In this document: piece after piece, positions 6,501 to 13,276 of the stretch | Numbering within the stretch: position 1 is the stretch's first letter | Layout: each line of letters begins with the position of its first letter | Source of the DNA: DASUXA01 sp036378155 | GTDB taxonomy: Bacteria > Actinomycetota > Actinomycetes > Mycobacteriales > Micromonosporaceae | Length of the DNA stretch: 21,967 bases | NCBI GenBank assembly: GCA_036378155.1 | Contig: DASUXA010000011.1 | Coordinates: 1 to 21,967 of the forward strand | Reading direction: 5' to 3' | The notes under the pieces: generated by a model | What the model was told of the DNA's origin: nothing | Databases searched by the model: none | The model's input: only the letters and a program-made list of their open reading frames with translations | Translations under genes and position numbers: made by a program

Positions 6501-6726
6501 CAGCAGATGGGCCCTGAGCTGGCGATACTCGCCGGTATCGGGGCCTGTTTCGCATGTACCGGTCGAGTCGCTCGGTGGGTGCTCGCAAGCGTTGGGACCG
6601 GTAGTGCCGACCTGGGATTCTCTGCCGCGCTCGTGGACGCGAGCGGCTAGCATCCCGCCCCGGCACAGATAGACCACCGGGCATCGACCTCTGTGAACAT
6701 TCCCCGTCACGCCATGAACCGTCAAG
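6501..6726. other. Chromosomal flank of the att site without a recognisable gene
   Basis: No coding frame with a ribosome site or family resemblance is seen. Reading frames crossing this stretch and the tRNA fragment yield the well-known spurious peptides of the type DSNPEPAD that come from translating tRNA sequence. A weak inverted repeat lies near 6628-6652. Confidence 0.5.
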
Positions 6727-6837
6727 ATGCCCTGCGCGGGCGACCCGCGAGTCAATATCCAGGACGACAAAGGCAAGGCCAAGGCGTACCAGGTGCGGCA
6801 AGCACTCAAGGCGATCGACAAGAAGGAGGCCATGTGA
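6727..6837 (+). CDS. Small ORF or toxin remnant directly upstream of the HicB gene
   Basis: A 36-codon frame (MPCAGDPRVNIQDDKGKAKA and on to KKEAM) ends in TGA at 6835-6837, overlapping the HicB start as TGATG. The peptide VNIQDDKGKAKAYQVRQALK looks like genuine, well-composed protein sequence rather than a shadow frame, because its codons have strong third-position GC. It may be a very small protein or the C-terminal end of a deleted upstream gene. In HicAB loci the toxin HicA usually precedes HicB, but the HicA signature (GSHxxY) is not present. No family is recognised. Confidence 0.4.
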   Translation: MPCAGDPRVNIQDDKGKAKAYQVRQALKAIDKKEAM

Positions 6838-7256
6838 TGCAGACCGCCGCCCATCCCGAGGTGTCCCACTACACCTACCGCGTCATGTGGTCGGCCGAGG
6901 ACGACGAGTTCGTTGCCACCTGCGCCGAGTTCCCGTCGCTATCGTGGCTGGCATCGTCGCAGTTCGAGGCCCTGCAGGGGCTTCAGGATCTGCTGCGTGA
7001 CGTGATCGCGGATATGGAGGAGCAGGGCGAGCAGATGCCGCAGCCGTTCGCCGAGCGCAGCTACTCCGGCAAGTTCAACCTGCGCGTCGGCGAGAGCCTG
7101 CACCGCGAACTCGCTATCCAAGCCGCGCAGGACGGCATGAGCCTCAACCAGTACGTGCTGCGCAAGCTCACCGCCCGCCTGCTGAGATCCCAAGCAACCG
7201 GGCCGGTGGTCGGAACGGCGTTCGCGCCGCCGGTTCGCCAGTCGTCGCGACGGTGA
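6837..7256 (+). CDS. HicB-family antitoxin-like protein
   Basis: The 139-residue protein has a HicB-like partial RNase H fold domain at 10-70 (YTYRVMWSAEDDEFVATCAE, then FEALQGLQDLLRDVIADM). A ribbon-helix-helix DNA-binding segment follows at about 77-113 (GKFNLRVGESLHRELAIQAA, MSLNQYVLRKL). HicB neutralises the RNase toxin HicA and represses its own operon. AAGGAGG at 6823-6829 supports the ATG at 6837 (seven bases) or a GTG at 6834. No HicA is encoded on either side, so this is an orphan antitoxin, a stand-alone regulator, or the survivor of a disrupted pair beside the element insertion site. The C-terminal 25 residues are a basic low-complexity tail. Confidence 0.75.
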   Translation: MQTAAHPEVSHYTYRVMWSAEDDEFVATCAEFPSLSWLASSQFEALQGLQDLLRDVIADMEEQGEQMPQPFAERSYSGKFNLRVGESLHRELAIQAAQDGMSLNQYVLRKLTARLLRSQATGPVVGTAFAPPVRQSSRR

Positions 7257-7298
7257 GTCGTTGTTTGCAGCCGCCCTCTATGACAGGACCTGCTCGCG

Positions 7299-8195
7299 AT
7301 GACGTACAACGTGCTGCTTGCCGGCGACTTCGACAGGGCGGTACTCGCCGTGGCGCTCGCCGAGATCGCTGCCGTTCCGGTCGACATGGTGGACGTGGCC
7401 GACGTGGGCTCCACGGGGCGGAACTGGGATGCCGCCGTCAGTTGCGTCTATGAACCAACCACTGGGCACGTGTCGTGGATGCTGGACATTCACCTGACTG
7501 ACGCCGTCCAGTCGCCGCCGACCGAGGCGGCGACGGCAGCCCATCTTGCCGAGCGGCTCGCCGCGCCGGTGCTCTATCCGGCCGAATCGAGTCCGCCCAG
7601 CGCGTACTGGCTGGCCGCACCGGGCGGCCTTGTCGCTCGCGCGCGGGTGTACACCTTGGACGACGGCGACCGCCCGGAGTTCACCATCGACGCTGTTGAT
7701 GTGCCGGTACCGTCGTTGCCTGCGGTGCCGGTCGTGGCGCAGCCCGAGGTGATCAGGGAACACCGCGTGTCGACTCCGGTGGCGGACGCACTGGACGCCT
7801 GGCTCGCCGCCATTCCACCGGACCAGGTCGCTGGTCACGGCGTGTGGTTCGCGCGTACCAGGCTGGGCGCGTGGGAGAGCCTGACAGCGCGGATGGCGTC
7901 GGGGTGGCCACCGGATGGTTGGTATCCGGCCGAGTACTACCGGGAGGACCTGGAAACCCGAGACCAACTGGCTACCGCCGTCGAAGCACTGCTGCCGGGG
8001 TTGGCTGACCCGTTCGGCGCCGCCCTGGCTCGGGTCGACGATGCGTTTCGGGCGAGCACACGGGAGGTCGGCGACCCGGACCAGGTGGCCGAGGCGCTTG
8101 GTGCCGGGAAGATCGGGTCAGGGTCGCGGGGCTGGTGGTGGCGCCGGGTGCCCGAGCCTGAGCCGTGGCGGCATGGGCGCTCTCGTCCGCGCTGA
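7299..8195 (+). CDS. Hypothetical protein, 298 aa
   Basis: The product is not recognised. It is an acidic soluble protein without a signal peptide or membrane segment. The N-terminal part (MTYNVLLAGDFDRAVLAVAL) looks like an alpha/beta domain. The middle is rich in Val and Pro (residues 125-155). The C-terminal part contains aromatic motifs GWPPDGWYPAEYYRE and a final SGSRGWWWRRVPEPEPW. Strong third-position GC across the frame supports real coding. The ATG at 7299 has only a weak AGGA about 12 bases upstream. It stands 42 bases after the HicB gene in the same direction and could share its transcript. Confidence 0.7.
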   Translation: MTYNVLLAGDFDRAVLAVALAEIAAVPVDMVDVADVGSTGRNWDAAVSCVYEPTTGHVSWMLDIHLTDAVQSPPTEAATAAHLAERLAAPVLYPAESSPPSAYWLAAPGGLVARARVYTLDDGDRPEFTIDAVDVPVPSLPAVPVVAQPEVIREHRVSTPVADALDAWLAAIPPDQVAGHGVWFARTRLGAWESLTARMASGWPPDGWYPAEYYREDLETRDQLATAVEALLPGLADPFGAALARVDDAFRASTREVGDPDQVAEALGAGKIGSGSRGWWWRRVPEPEPWRHGRSRPR

Positions 8196-8380
8196 GCAGG
8201 CGACCGCCGAGTCGCGCGGTGGGGCGCTGGCGGCCGCGGGGTGAAGAACGCAGACGTCGCGGACGCGACCGGTGCAGACCACCCGACTTTCCTACCCAAT
8301 ACGTGGCTTTCCGACCGCGCCGACCGCCCGCCAAGATCGTTAAGATCGTCCATTCGTACGCGGTGCTATACGGTCGGCAG
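8196..8380. other. Intergenic stretch with candidate leaderless promoter
   Basis: No gene is seen. AAGATCGT is repeated directly at 8334-8341 and 8343-8350. A TATACG box at 8367-8372 stands about eight bases upstream of the GTG at 8381, which has no purine-rich ribosome site, so transcription may start at or near that codon. Confidence 0.3.
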
Positions 8381-8599
8381 GTGAGAATCGAGCGTCACTG
8401 GTGGAATGGGAACCGAAGTCCGCGGGGGCGTCGCGACGTCTACATCCGCACCGACGGCGAGCGGTGGGAAGTAGAGGCGCAGACCGGCGGGGTCGCGGGC
8501 CAGTCGAAACTGCACCTGTGTCCGAGTCGAGCGTCGGCGGAGATCCTCGCTGACGCGTGGCTGGGCGGCCGTCCGGAGTGGCGGGAACTGACGTCCTGA
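8381..8599 (+). CDS. Small hypothetical protein, 72 aa
   Basis: The frame is open further upstream (to 8165), but the upstream part is arginine-rich and looks like non-coding sequence. From the GTG at 8381 the product reads as a compact basic beta-rich domain (VRIERHWWNGNRSPRGRRDV, then YIRTDGERWEVEAQTGG). No family name or function is assigned. The start is not preceded by a ribosome site, and a TATACG box lies about eight bases upstream, so it may be leaderless. The stop codon TGA lies inside the loop of the shared terminator hairpin with the convergent DUF4193 gene. Confidence 0.55.
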   Translation: MRIERHWWNGNRSPRGRRDVYIRTDGERWEVEAQTGGVAGQSKLHLCPSRASAEILADAWLGGRPEWRELTS

Positions 8600-8612
8600 C
8601 CGCGGACGTCAG
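8588..8612. terminator. Bidirectional hairpin between convergent genes
   Basis: CTGACGTCC (8588-8596) pairs perfectly with GGACGTCAG (8604-8612) around a 7-base loop. The plus-strand stop codon (8597-8599) is in the loop and the minus-strand stop codon (8609-8611) is in the right arm. The placement fits a shared terminator, although T-runs are short or absent as is common in actinobacteria. Confidence 0.6.
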
Positions 8613-8908
8613 GAACAGTCCCGGCAGACCTCGCGGCCGTCGCGCTCGATGGCGAGTTGACTGCGGTGGTGTACCAGGAAGCAACGTGCGCATCGGAACT
8701 CGTCGGGCTGCATCGGCACGACCGTCACCGTCAGCGCCTCGCCGGAAAGATCCGCGCCGGGCAACTCGAAGTTCTCGGCAGCCTCGGCCTCGTCGAGGTC
8801 GACTGTCGGTGACTGCGCCGTACCGCGTGCCTTGAGCTCCGCCAAGCTGTCGTCGTCGACCTCGACCGCGGGTCCACGTGGTGCGTCGTAATCGATCGGC
8901 TTACTCAT
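8609..8908 (-). CDS. DUF4193 family protein
   Basis: The 99-residue protein matches the actinobacterial DUF4193 pattern throughout: an N-terminal YDAPR, SLAELKAR at 21-28, an acidic stretch, ELPGADLSGE at 48-57, and a C-terminal zinc-ribbon-like part with C73-x2-C76 (CARCFLVHHRSQLA) and C95-x2-C98. The function of the family is not known; the cysteine pairs suggest a structural zinc site. The length is typical. GAGAGG lies about eight bases upstream of the ATG at 8908. It is a single-gene transcript converging on the small hypothetical gene to its left. Confidence 0.88.
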   Translation of the reverse strand: MSKPIDYDAPRGPAVEVDDDSLAELKARGTAQSPTVDLDEAEAAENFELPGADLSGEALTVTVVPMQPDEFRCARCFLVHHRSQLAIERDGREVCRDCS

Positions 8909-9304
8909 CGTGATGCCTCTCGGTTCGGTCCATCGGTCTCACGACCGTAGCCTGCTCAGCCCCGCGGCGCGGCAGGTCGGACGTCGACACCCGCCCAACG
9001 TCGCCACCCGTCCACCTCTGCGACGCCGGTACGGCCCGCCGGGATTCGGTTAGGCGCAGAAGGCGCGGTACCGGGTTCGCCCGACAACGGCAGTCCCCCC
9101 GTCCGCTTTGAGTAAACCGTGACGGATGGTGTCGTCTCCCGAAGCCGCGGCGTATCGACACCTTTCCCCGACATCGCTCCGGGTACACTCGTGACACACA
9201 GCTCGCGCCGTTCTGCCTCGAGCCGTTGTTCGATATGTGCTCCACGCGCCGCGACCGCTCAGGTCTGCGCCGGGCAGGACGCCCCTTCCACGTTCGGAGA
9301 TCGC
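8909..9304. other. Divergent intergenic region between DUF4193 and the DEAD-box helicase
   Basis: There are about 396 bases without a supportable gene. Frames are open on both strands but lack ribosome sites and sensible composition. The helicase frame can be read back to 9119, but the arginine- and serine-rich extension is unlike family N-termini. A TACACT box at 9184-9189 could be a -10 element for the helicase, giving a leader of about 110 bases, but no -35 box at normal spacing supports it. Confidence 0.45.
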
Positions 9305-10738
9305 ATGGCGGCACGCCGCCCTCACCCATCCTCAGCTGTATCCACCACGTTCACTGACCTCGGCGTGCCCGTCGCGCTCACCCGGGTGCTCGCCGCTGCC
9401 GGCGTCACCACGCCCTTCCCGATCCAGGCGGCGACGCTGCCGGATGCGCTGGCGGGCCGCGACGTGCTCGGCCGGGGTCGGACCGGCTCGGGCAAGACCT
9501 ACGCCTTCGTACTGCCGGTGCTGACCCGGCTGGCCGCCAGCGGCTCGCCGCGACGGCCAGGCCGACCGCGGGCCCTGATCCTCGCGCCCACCCGTGAGTT
9601 GGCCACCCAGATCGAGGCGTCGATGGCGCCACTGGCCCAGGCACTGTCGCTCCGGACGCTGACCGTCTTCGGCGGCGTGGGCGCCAATCCCCAGATCGCC
9701 GGGCTGCGGGCCGGCGTGGACGTCCTCGTCGCCTGCCCCGGCCGGCTCACCGACCACGTCGACGCCGGCCACGCCCGTCTGGACGCGGTGGAGATCACGG
9801 TGCTCGACGAGGCCGACCACATGGCCGACCTCGGCTTCCTCCCTGCCGTCCGGCGGCTGCTCGACCAGACCCCGCGGTCCGGGCAGCGGCTGCTGTTTTC
9901 GGCGACGCTCGATGCCGGGGTCGACGTCCTGGTGCGCCGGTTCCTCACCGACCCGGTCACCCACAGCGTCGACTCGGCACGGTCGCCGGTCGCGGCGATG
10001 TCGCACCACGTGCTGCACGTCCACGCCGACGACCGGTTCGACGTGCTGGCGGACCTCGCCGCCGCGCCGGGTCGCACCGTGGTGTTCACCCGTACCAAAC
10101 ACAGGGCGAAGACCCTGACCCGCAAGCTGGTCGCCGCCGGGGTGCCGGCTGTGGAACTGCACGGCAACCTGGCCCAGAACGCGCGCAGCCGCAACCTGCT
10201 CGCCTTCTCCGACGGCACCGCGACCACGCTGGTAGCCACCGACATCGCCGCCCGCGGCATCCACGTCGACGACGTGAGCCTCGTCATCCACGCCGATCCG
10301 CCGGTCGAACACAAGGCGTACCTGCACCGCTCCGGCCGCACCGCGCGGGCCGGCGCACAAGGAACCGTCGTGACGATCATGACCGACGACCAGGTCGCCG
10401 AGGTGCACGAACTGACCCGCAAGGCGGGCATCGCGGCGACCACCACGCGGCTGCGCCCCGGCGATCCGCTGCTGACCCAGCTCGCCCCGGGCGAGCGGTC
10501 GTTCGTCCCGCCACCGGCCGCCGACCCGACCGGGACCGGTACGTCCCGGCCGGGTCGCACGGCCCGCAACCCGAAGCCGCGCGCAGCCACCCGTACCAAC
10601 GCCGCCAGGTCGGCGACGTCGACACAGCCGCACGCCGGTCGTGGCGCCGCCACGGCGACAGTGGCGCCCGCCTCGCCCTCGGGCGCCGCGGCGTTCTCGG
10701 CGCGGACCCGGGTCGGCGCGCGTCGCGGCGGACGCTGA
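9305..10738 (+). CDS. DEAD-box ATP-dependent RNA helicase (RhlE-like)
   Basis: The protein has 477 residues. All core motifs are visible in order: Q motif with TPFPIQ, Walker A GRGRTGSGKT (K64), Ia PTRELA, Ib CPGRL, DEAD at 168-171, SAT at 199-201, IV VVFTRT, V ATDIAARGIHVDD and VI HRSGRTARAG from H341. The enzyme unwinds short RNA duplexes in ribosome assembly, RNA decay or cold adaptation. From about residue 400 the C-terminus is a basic, Ala/Thr/Arg/Pro-rich low-complexity tail, typical of actinobacterial relatives and likely to bind RNA. The ATG at 9305 is chosen because GGAGA lies five bases upstream. It is a monocistronic gene followed by a terminator-like hairpin. Confidence 0.93.
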   Translation: MAARRPHPSSAVSTTFTDLGVPVALTRVLAAAGVTTPFPIQAATLPDALAGRDVLGRGRTGSGKTYAFVLPVLTRLAASGSPRRPGRPRALILAPTRELATQIEASMAPLAQALSLRTLTVFGGVGANPQIAGLRAGVDVLVACPGRLTDHVDAGHARLDAVEITVLDEADHMADLGFLPAVRRLLDQTPRSGQRLLFSATLDAGVDVLVRRFLTDPVTHSVDSARSPVAAMSHHVLHVHADDRFDVLADLAAAPGRTVVFTRTKHRAKTLTRKLVAAGVPAVELHGNLAQNARSRNLLAFSDGTATTLVATDIAARGIHVDDVSLVIHADPPVEHKAYLHRSGRTARAGAQGTVVTIMTDDQVAEVHELTRKAGIAATTTRLRPGDPLLTQLAPGERSFVPPPAADPTGTGTSRPGRTARNPKPRAATRTNAARSATSTQPHAGRGAATATVAPASPSGAAAFSARTRVGARRGGR

Positions 10739-10757
10739 CGTGCCGCTGCGAACATGA

Positions 10758-10777
10758 ACGGGCGCGGGGCGCGCCGT
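10758..10777 (+). terminator. Terminator-like hairpin after the helicase gene
   Basis: ACGG-CGCG pairs with CGCG-CCGT around a GGG loop with one bulged G, and is followed by TT. It stands 20 bases after the helicase stop codon. Confidence 0.55.
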
Positions 10778-10825
10778 TTGACGACGCGACCGAGCGTACG
10801 GGCGGCTATGCGTGCTGGTCCGTCG

Positions 10826-11287
10826 TCACCTGCCGCCCGACCAGACGTACCGGACGTCGGGTTCGTGTTCCTCGTTGCCGGCTCCGTCGGTCCACTCCAC
10901 GGCGACGAACCCGTGCCGTTCGTAGAAGCGCCGGGCGGACTCGTTGACCTGGAACGTCCACAGCTGCAGTCCGCCCGGCTGCCGCTGGAACGCCAGGTCG
11001 ATGAATCGATCGCCGACCCCCTGCCCGCGCCAGGCTGGGTCGAGGTACAGCTGGTCGATCCAGCCCGCCGAGAGCGCCAGCATGCCGACGATGCCGACTC
11101 CCGCCTCCGCCACCCACACCTCGTGCTGGGGGACCAGGACGTCGCGAATCCAGCCGCGTACCTCGTCGTCCGAGTGCGCGCGACGCACCGTCGGCAGGGC
11201 TGCGGCGAAGGAACGCAGCCACACATCGGCGATCGCCGCCGCGTCTGCGGGCGAGGCAGGGCGAAGCACGACGGGGTACCGGGTCAT
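10826..11287 (-). CDS. GNAT-family N-acetyltransferase
   Basis: The 153-residue GNAT-fold protein has the acetyl-CoA pyrophosphate-binding motif A as LYLDPAWRGQGVGDRFIDLA (RGQGVG at 87-92) and motif B as NESARRFYERHGF (115-127). It transfers an acetyl group from acetyl-CoA to an amine; the acceptor is unknown. Length is typical for a single-domain member. The ATG at 11287 begins just before the conserved N-terminal LRPASPADAAAI. No strong ribosome site is seen. It lies in the same direction as the second GNAT gene, 82 bases downstream of it, but the two are of different subfamilies and are not tandem duplicates. Confidence 0.88.
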   Translation of the reverse strand: MTRYPVVLRPASPADAAAIADVWLRSFAAALPTVRRAHSDDEVRGWIRDVLVPQHEVWVAEAGVGIVGMLALSAGWIDQLYLDPAWRGQGVGDRFIDLAFQRQPGGLQLWTFQVNESARRFYERHGFVAVEWTDGAGNEEHEPDVRYVWSGGR

Positions 11288-11357
11288 GACAGATCACGGT
11301 GTCAGAAACACGCCTGGTAGGCGACGCGATTCGCGGGCTCGGAGACATGCCTGACCC

Positions 11358-11377
11358 GGCGTGACGTCGTCACCGCC
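11358..11377 (-). terminator. Hairpin at the end of the RimJ/RimL-type GNAT gene
   Basis: GGC-GTGACG and CGTCAC-GCC form an imperfect palindrome overlapping the minus-strand stop codon at 11370-11372. It may act as a terminator or as a processing stem; there is no T-run. Confidence 0.3.
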
Positions 11378-11891
11378 GGTGGGATTCGTGTTCCGTACGG
11401 GTGATGGCGAAGTACCCGAAGGAACGGTCTTCGGCCAGGTCCGCACGGTGTCGCTCGGTCATGCCCAGCTTGCGCGCGACTCGTATCGAGGAGTGGTTGT
11501 CCCGGTCGATCGTCGCGGCGATCTCGTCGAGCGGCGAGATCGCGAAGACGTAGTCGAGCATCGCCCGGCCGATCTCGGTGGCGTATCCGCGGCCCCAGAA
11601 GCGCTGGTGGAAGACGTACACCAGCTCGTCGAAACTCCGGTCAGGGGCCCGGATCACGCCGCAGTATCCGATGAAGTCGCCCGATGCGAGCTCGAATACG
11701 GCTGAGGTCCCGTAGCCGCGTTCGGTGTACTTGCGCTGGCACACCTCGATCCACCGGGCGACGACGTCACGATCGAGGGTGATGCCGTCGCCGACGAAGC
11801 GCATGACCACCGGATCGGCGCACAGCGCGGCGAAGCTGTCGAGATCCTCGGGCTCGAAGTGGCGCGCCAGCAGGCGTTTCGTTCGGAACAT
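11370..11891 (-). CDS. RimJ/RimL-type GNAT N-acetyltransferase
   Basis: The 173-residue protein belongs to the Acetyltransf_3 group. It starts with the typical TKRLLARHFEPEDLDSFAAL, has motif A around FHQRFWGRGYATEIGRAML (WGRGYA at 99-104) and the C-terminal DNHSSIRVARKLGM (131-144). Relatives acetylate ribosomal protein N-termini or small amines; the substrate here cannot be read. The frame is open to 11996, but family resemblance begins at the ATG at 11891; a GTG at 11903 is an alternative start. A 16-base palindrome 25 bases upstream may be its operator. Confidence 0.87.
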   Translation of the reverse strand: MFRTKRLLARHFEPEDLDSFAALCADPVVMRFVGDGITLDRDVVARWIEVCQRKYTERGYGTSAVFELASGDFIGYCGVIRAPDRSFDELVYVFHQRFWGRGYATEIGRAMLDYVFAISPLDEIAATIDRDNHSSIRVARKLGMTERHRADLAEDRSFGYFAITRTEHESHRR

Positions 11892-12208
11892 GATGCCGGT
11901 CACGGACCCGACCCTACGAAGGTGCCTTCGTCCGGCGCGACCAGGTTTGTGGCCCATGCGTCGGACTCTTCGAGGAGTAGATATCAACGTCACCACGCGC
12001 GGCAGCCCAGGCGCGCGCCGGAAACTGGTCGGGTCGCTGACGCTGCCGTCACCGGCGGTACACCGCCGCCCTTTCTTCGATATACGTCTAGCTTGACAGT
12101 CGTCGAAACAGGGTGGACAGTGGTGTCATCTGATTCGACAACCGTCTAGGCAAGGAGCGGGGCGCCCATGTCCCGATCCGCGCACAGACGAACACCAGGA
12201 GGCACGTC
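11892..12208. other. Divergent regulatory region between the GNAT and cadI genes
   Basis: No gene is supported in these 317 bases. On the GNAT side a perfect palindrome ACGAAGGTGCCTTCGT spans 11916-11931. In the middle CGGCGG-TACA-CCGCCG (12053-12068) forms a small hairpin followed by CCCTTT. On the cadI side are TTGACA at 12093-12098 and half-sites resembling ArsR-family operators (12099-12107 and 12134-12142). Confidence 0.5.
12093..12142 (+). promoter_or_regulatory. Candidate promoter/operator of the cadI-like gene
   Basis: TTGACA at 12093-12098 matches the -35 consensus. With 17-base spacing the -10 would be GACAGT (12116-12121), which is weak. GTCGTCGAA (12099-12107) and TTCGACAAC (12134-12142) are inverted copies with one mismatch and flank the start region, as ArsR/SmtB-type operators often do. 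The regulator is not encoded nearby. Confidence 0.4.
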
Positions 12209-12667
12209 ATGTCCCGCGTACAACTCGCCCTGCGGGTATCGGATCTCGAAAGCTCCATCGCCTTCTACTCCACGCTGTTCGACACCGAACCGGCCAAGCG
12301 CCGCCCCGGCTACGCCAACTTCGCCGTCGACAACCCGCCCCTGAAGTTGGTCCTTCTGCAAGGCGAACCCGACCAGCCCACCGTCATGGACCACCTCGGC
12401 GTCGAGGTGTTCAGCACCGACGAGGTCGACGCGGCGACCACGCGGCTCACCGACGCCGGGCTGATCACCGTCGAAGAGAACGACACCGAGTGCTGCTACG
12501 CCCTGCAGGACAAGGTGTGGGTACGCGGTCCCGGCGACGAACCCTGGGAGGTCTACACCGTCAAGGCCGACTCCAACCAGCTCGCCAAGCAGGTCGACAG
12601 CGCCTGCTGCACCCCGACCGCGCAGACCGAACCGGCAACTACCGCAGCGAAGTCCGGCTGCTGCTGA
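12209..12667 (+). CDS. CadI/ArsI-family metalloenzyme (VOC fold, C-As lyase-like)
   Basis: This 152-residue vicinal-oxygen-chelate protein has the residues known for ArsI: iron ligands Q5, H62 and E114 (in RVQLAL, MDHLGV and PWEVYT), the adjacent arsenite-binding cysteines C95-C96 and further cysteine pairs at C133-C134 and C151-C152. ArsI uses Fe(II) and oxygen to cleave the carbon-arsenic bond of trivalent methyl- and aromatic arsenicals. The mycobacterial relative CadI is cadmium-induced. AGGAGG six bases upstream fixes the ATG at 12209. Unlike most loci, no arsR, arsenite efflux or arsenate reductase gene is adjacent. The enzymatic assignment is by residue match; cadmium/arsenic inducibility is only an expectation. 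Confidence 0.9.
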   Translation: MSRVQLALRVSDLESSIAFYSTLFDTEPAKRRPGYANFAVDNPPLKLVLLQGEPDQPTVMDHLGVEVFSTDEVDAATTRLTDAGLITVEENDTECCYALQDKVWVRGPGDEPWEVYTVKADSNQLAKQVDSACCTPTAQTEPATTAAKSGCC

Positions 12668-12783
12668 TCATCATTCGGGTGGTGTGCGCACATGCCAAGG
12701 CGGGACCAGATCGGCCGACGACGTGCGGCGGAACGCAGGTAGTGGCGGCTCGGTACGTTACGTGAGTCTTGTTCTGCAGCGCG

Positions 12784-12817
12784 TTGCACTTTCTGCAATT
12801 CATGGCATGCTGTAGCA
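12784..12817 (+). promoter_or_regulatory. Putative leaderless promoter with inverted repeat for the three-gene operon
   Basis: TTGCAC (12784-12789) and CATGCT (12806-12811) are spaced by 16 bases, so transcription would start close to the ATG at 12818, which has no ribosome site. TTGCA-CTTTC-TGCAA is a perfect inverted repeat at 12784-12798 covering the -35 box. TTCTGCA also occurs 19 bases earlier, at 12772. Confidence 0.45.
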
Positions 12818-13276
12818 ATGAGGAAGGACATCTACGACGCCGTCGCCGCCCTCGTTCACCCGCTGCCGGACCCGGAGGACTTCGCTGCCGCCAACTCCCA
12901 CCTGTCCGAGTCAGACCAATCGGACGTCTTTGCCGAGGTGTGCGAGGGCGTGGTCCGCGCGCGCGAGCAGTACGTGGCAGAGCTGCGCGAGGAGGCCGAA
13001 CAAGCCGCGGAGCGTGACGAGGAGTTCGATCCATTACTCGCCGAGCTCAGCCGGTGCCGTGCCCAGATGCTCGAGTTGGAGCGGCGGATCAGCCTGCTCC
13101 TGGCCTACGGACGCGAGTTCGTCCGTCCGCAGCCGTACCAGTTGAAGGAGCTCGCGTCGGCGGCAGGGCTGTCTATCTCCGGCGTGCGTATCGCCTACGA
13201 CGCCGACGAGATCCGCGACGTCGAGCAGATCATCGGCGAGAAGCCACGGCGACCGGTCGGGGAGGAGTACCGATGA
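12818..13276 (+). CDS. Hypothetical protein with coiled coil and HTH-like C-terminus (operon gene 1)
   Basis: The product has 152 residues and is not assigned to a family. Residues 35-100 are strongly helical and charged (REQYVAELREEAEQAAERDE, then CRAQMLELERRISLLLAYG), likely a coiled coil. Residues 107-140 (YQLKELASAAGLSISGVRIA) look like a helix-turn-helix, so the protein may bind DNA or dimerise as a regulator or adaptor. The ATG at 12818 appears leaderless: no purine-rich site upstream and a candidate -10 box ending six bases before it. The stop codon overlaps the next start as ATGA. It opens a tightly coupled operon with the two following genes. Confidence 0.7.
   Translation: MRKDIYDAVAALVHPLPDPEDFAAANSHLSESDQSDVFAEVCEGVVRAREQYVAELREEAEQAAERDEEFDPLLAELSRCRAQMLELERRISLLLAYGREFVRPQPYQLKELASAAGLSISGVRIAYDADEIRDVEQIIGEKPRRPVGEEYR

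Noticed and set aside
6337..6801. Long minus-strand frame across the tRNA fragment
   Set aside because: It translates tRNA sequence into the well-known spurious peptides (QGLEPRTRG, DSNPEPAD) and has no ribosome site.
9119..9304. N-terminal extension of the DEAD-box helicase
   Set aside because: The 62 extra residues are Ser/Arg-rich and unlike the family; GGAGA supports the ATG at 9305.
9332..10633. 433-aa minus-strand frame opposite the helicase
   Set aside because: It is an antisense shadow of a high-GC gene: Arg/Gly/Val-rich, no family resemblance, while the plus strand has all helicase motifs.
9499..11226. 575-aa minus-strand frame spanning the helicase and GNAT genes
   Set aside because: It overlaps two well-supported genes in other frames and is Ser/Arg/Thr-rich low-complexity sequence.
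12053..12068. CGGCGG-TACA-CCGCCG hairpin as a terminator
   Set aside because: No gene ends into it on either strand; it may be only a chance GC-rich repeat.
12168..12340. Small frame with AAGGAG upstream overlapping the start of cadI
   Set aside because: Its peptide is Pro/Ser/Thr-rich shadow sequence of cadI and the better ribosome site belongs to cadI at 12209.
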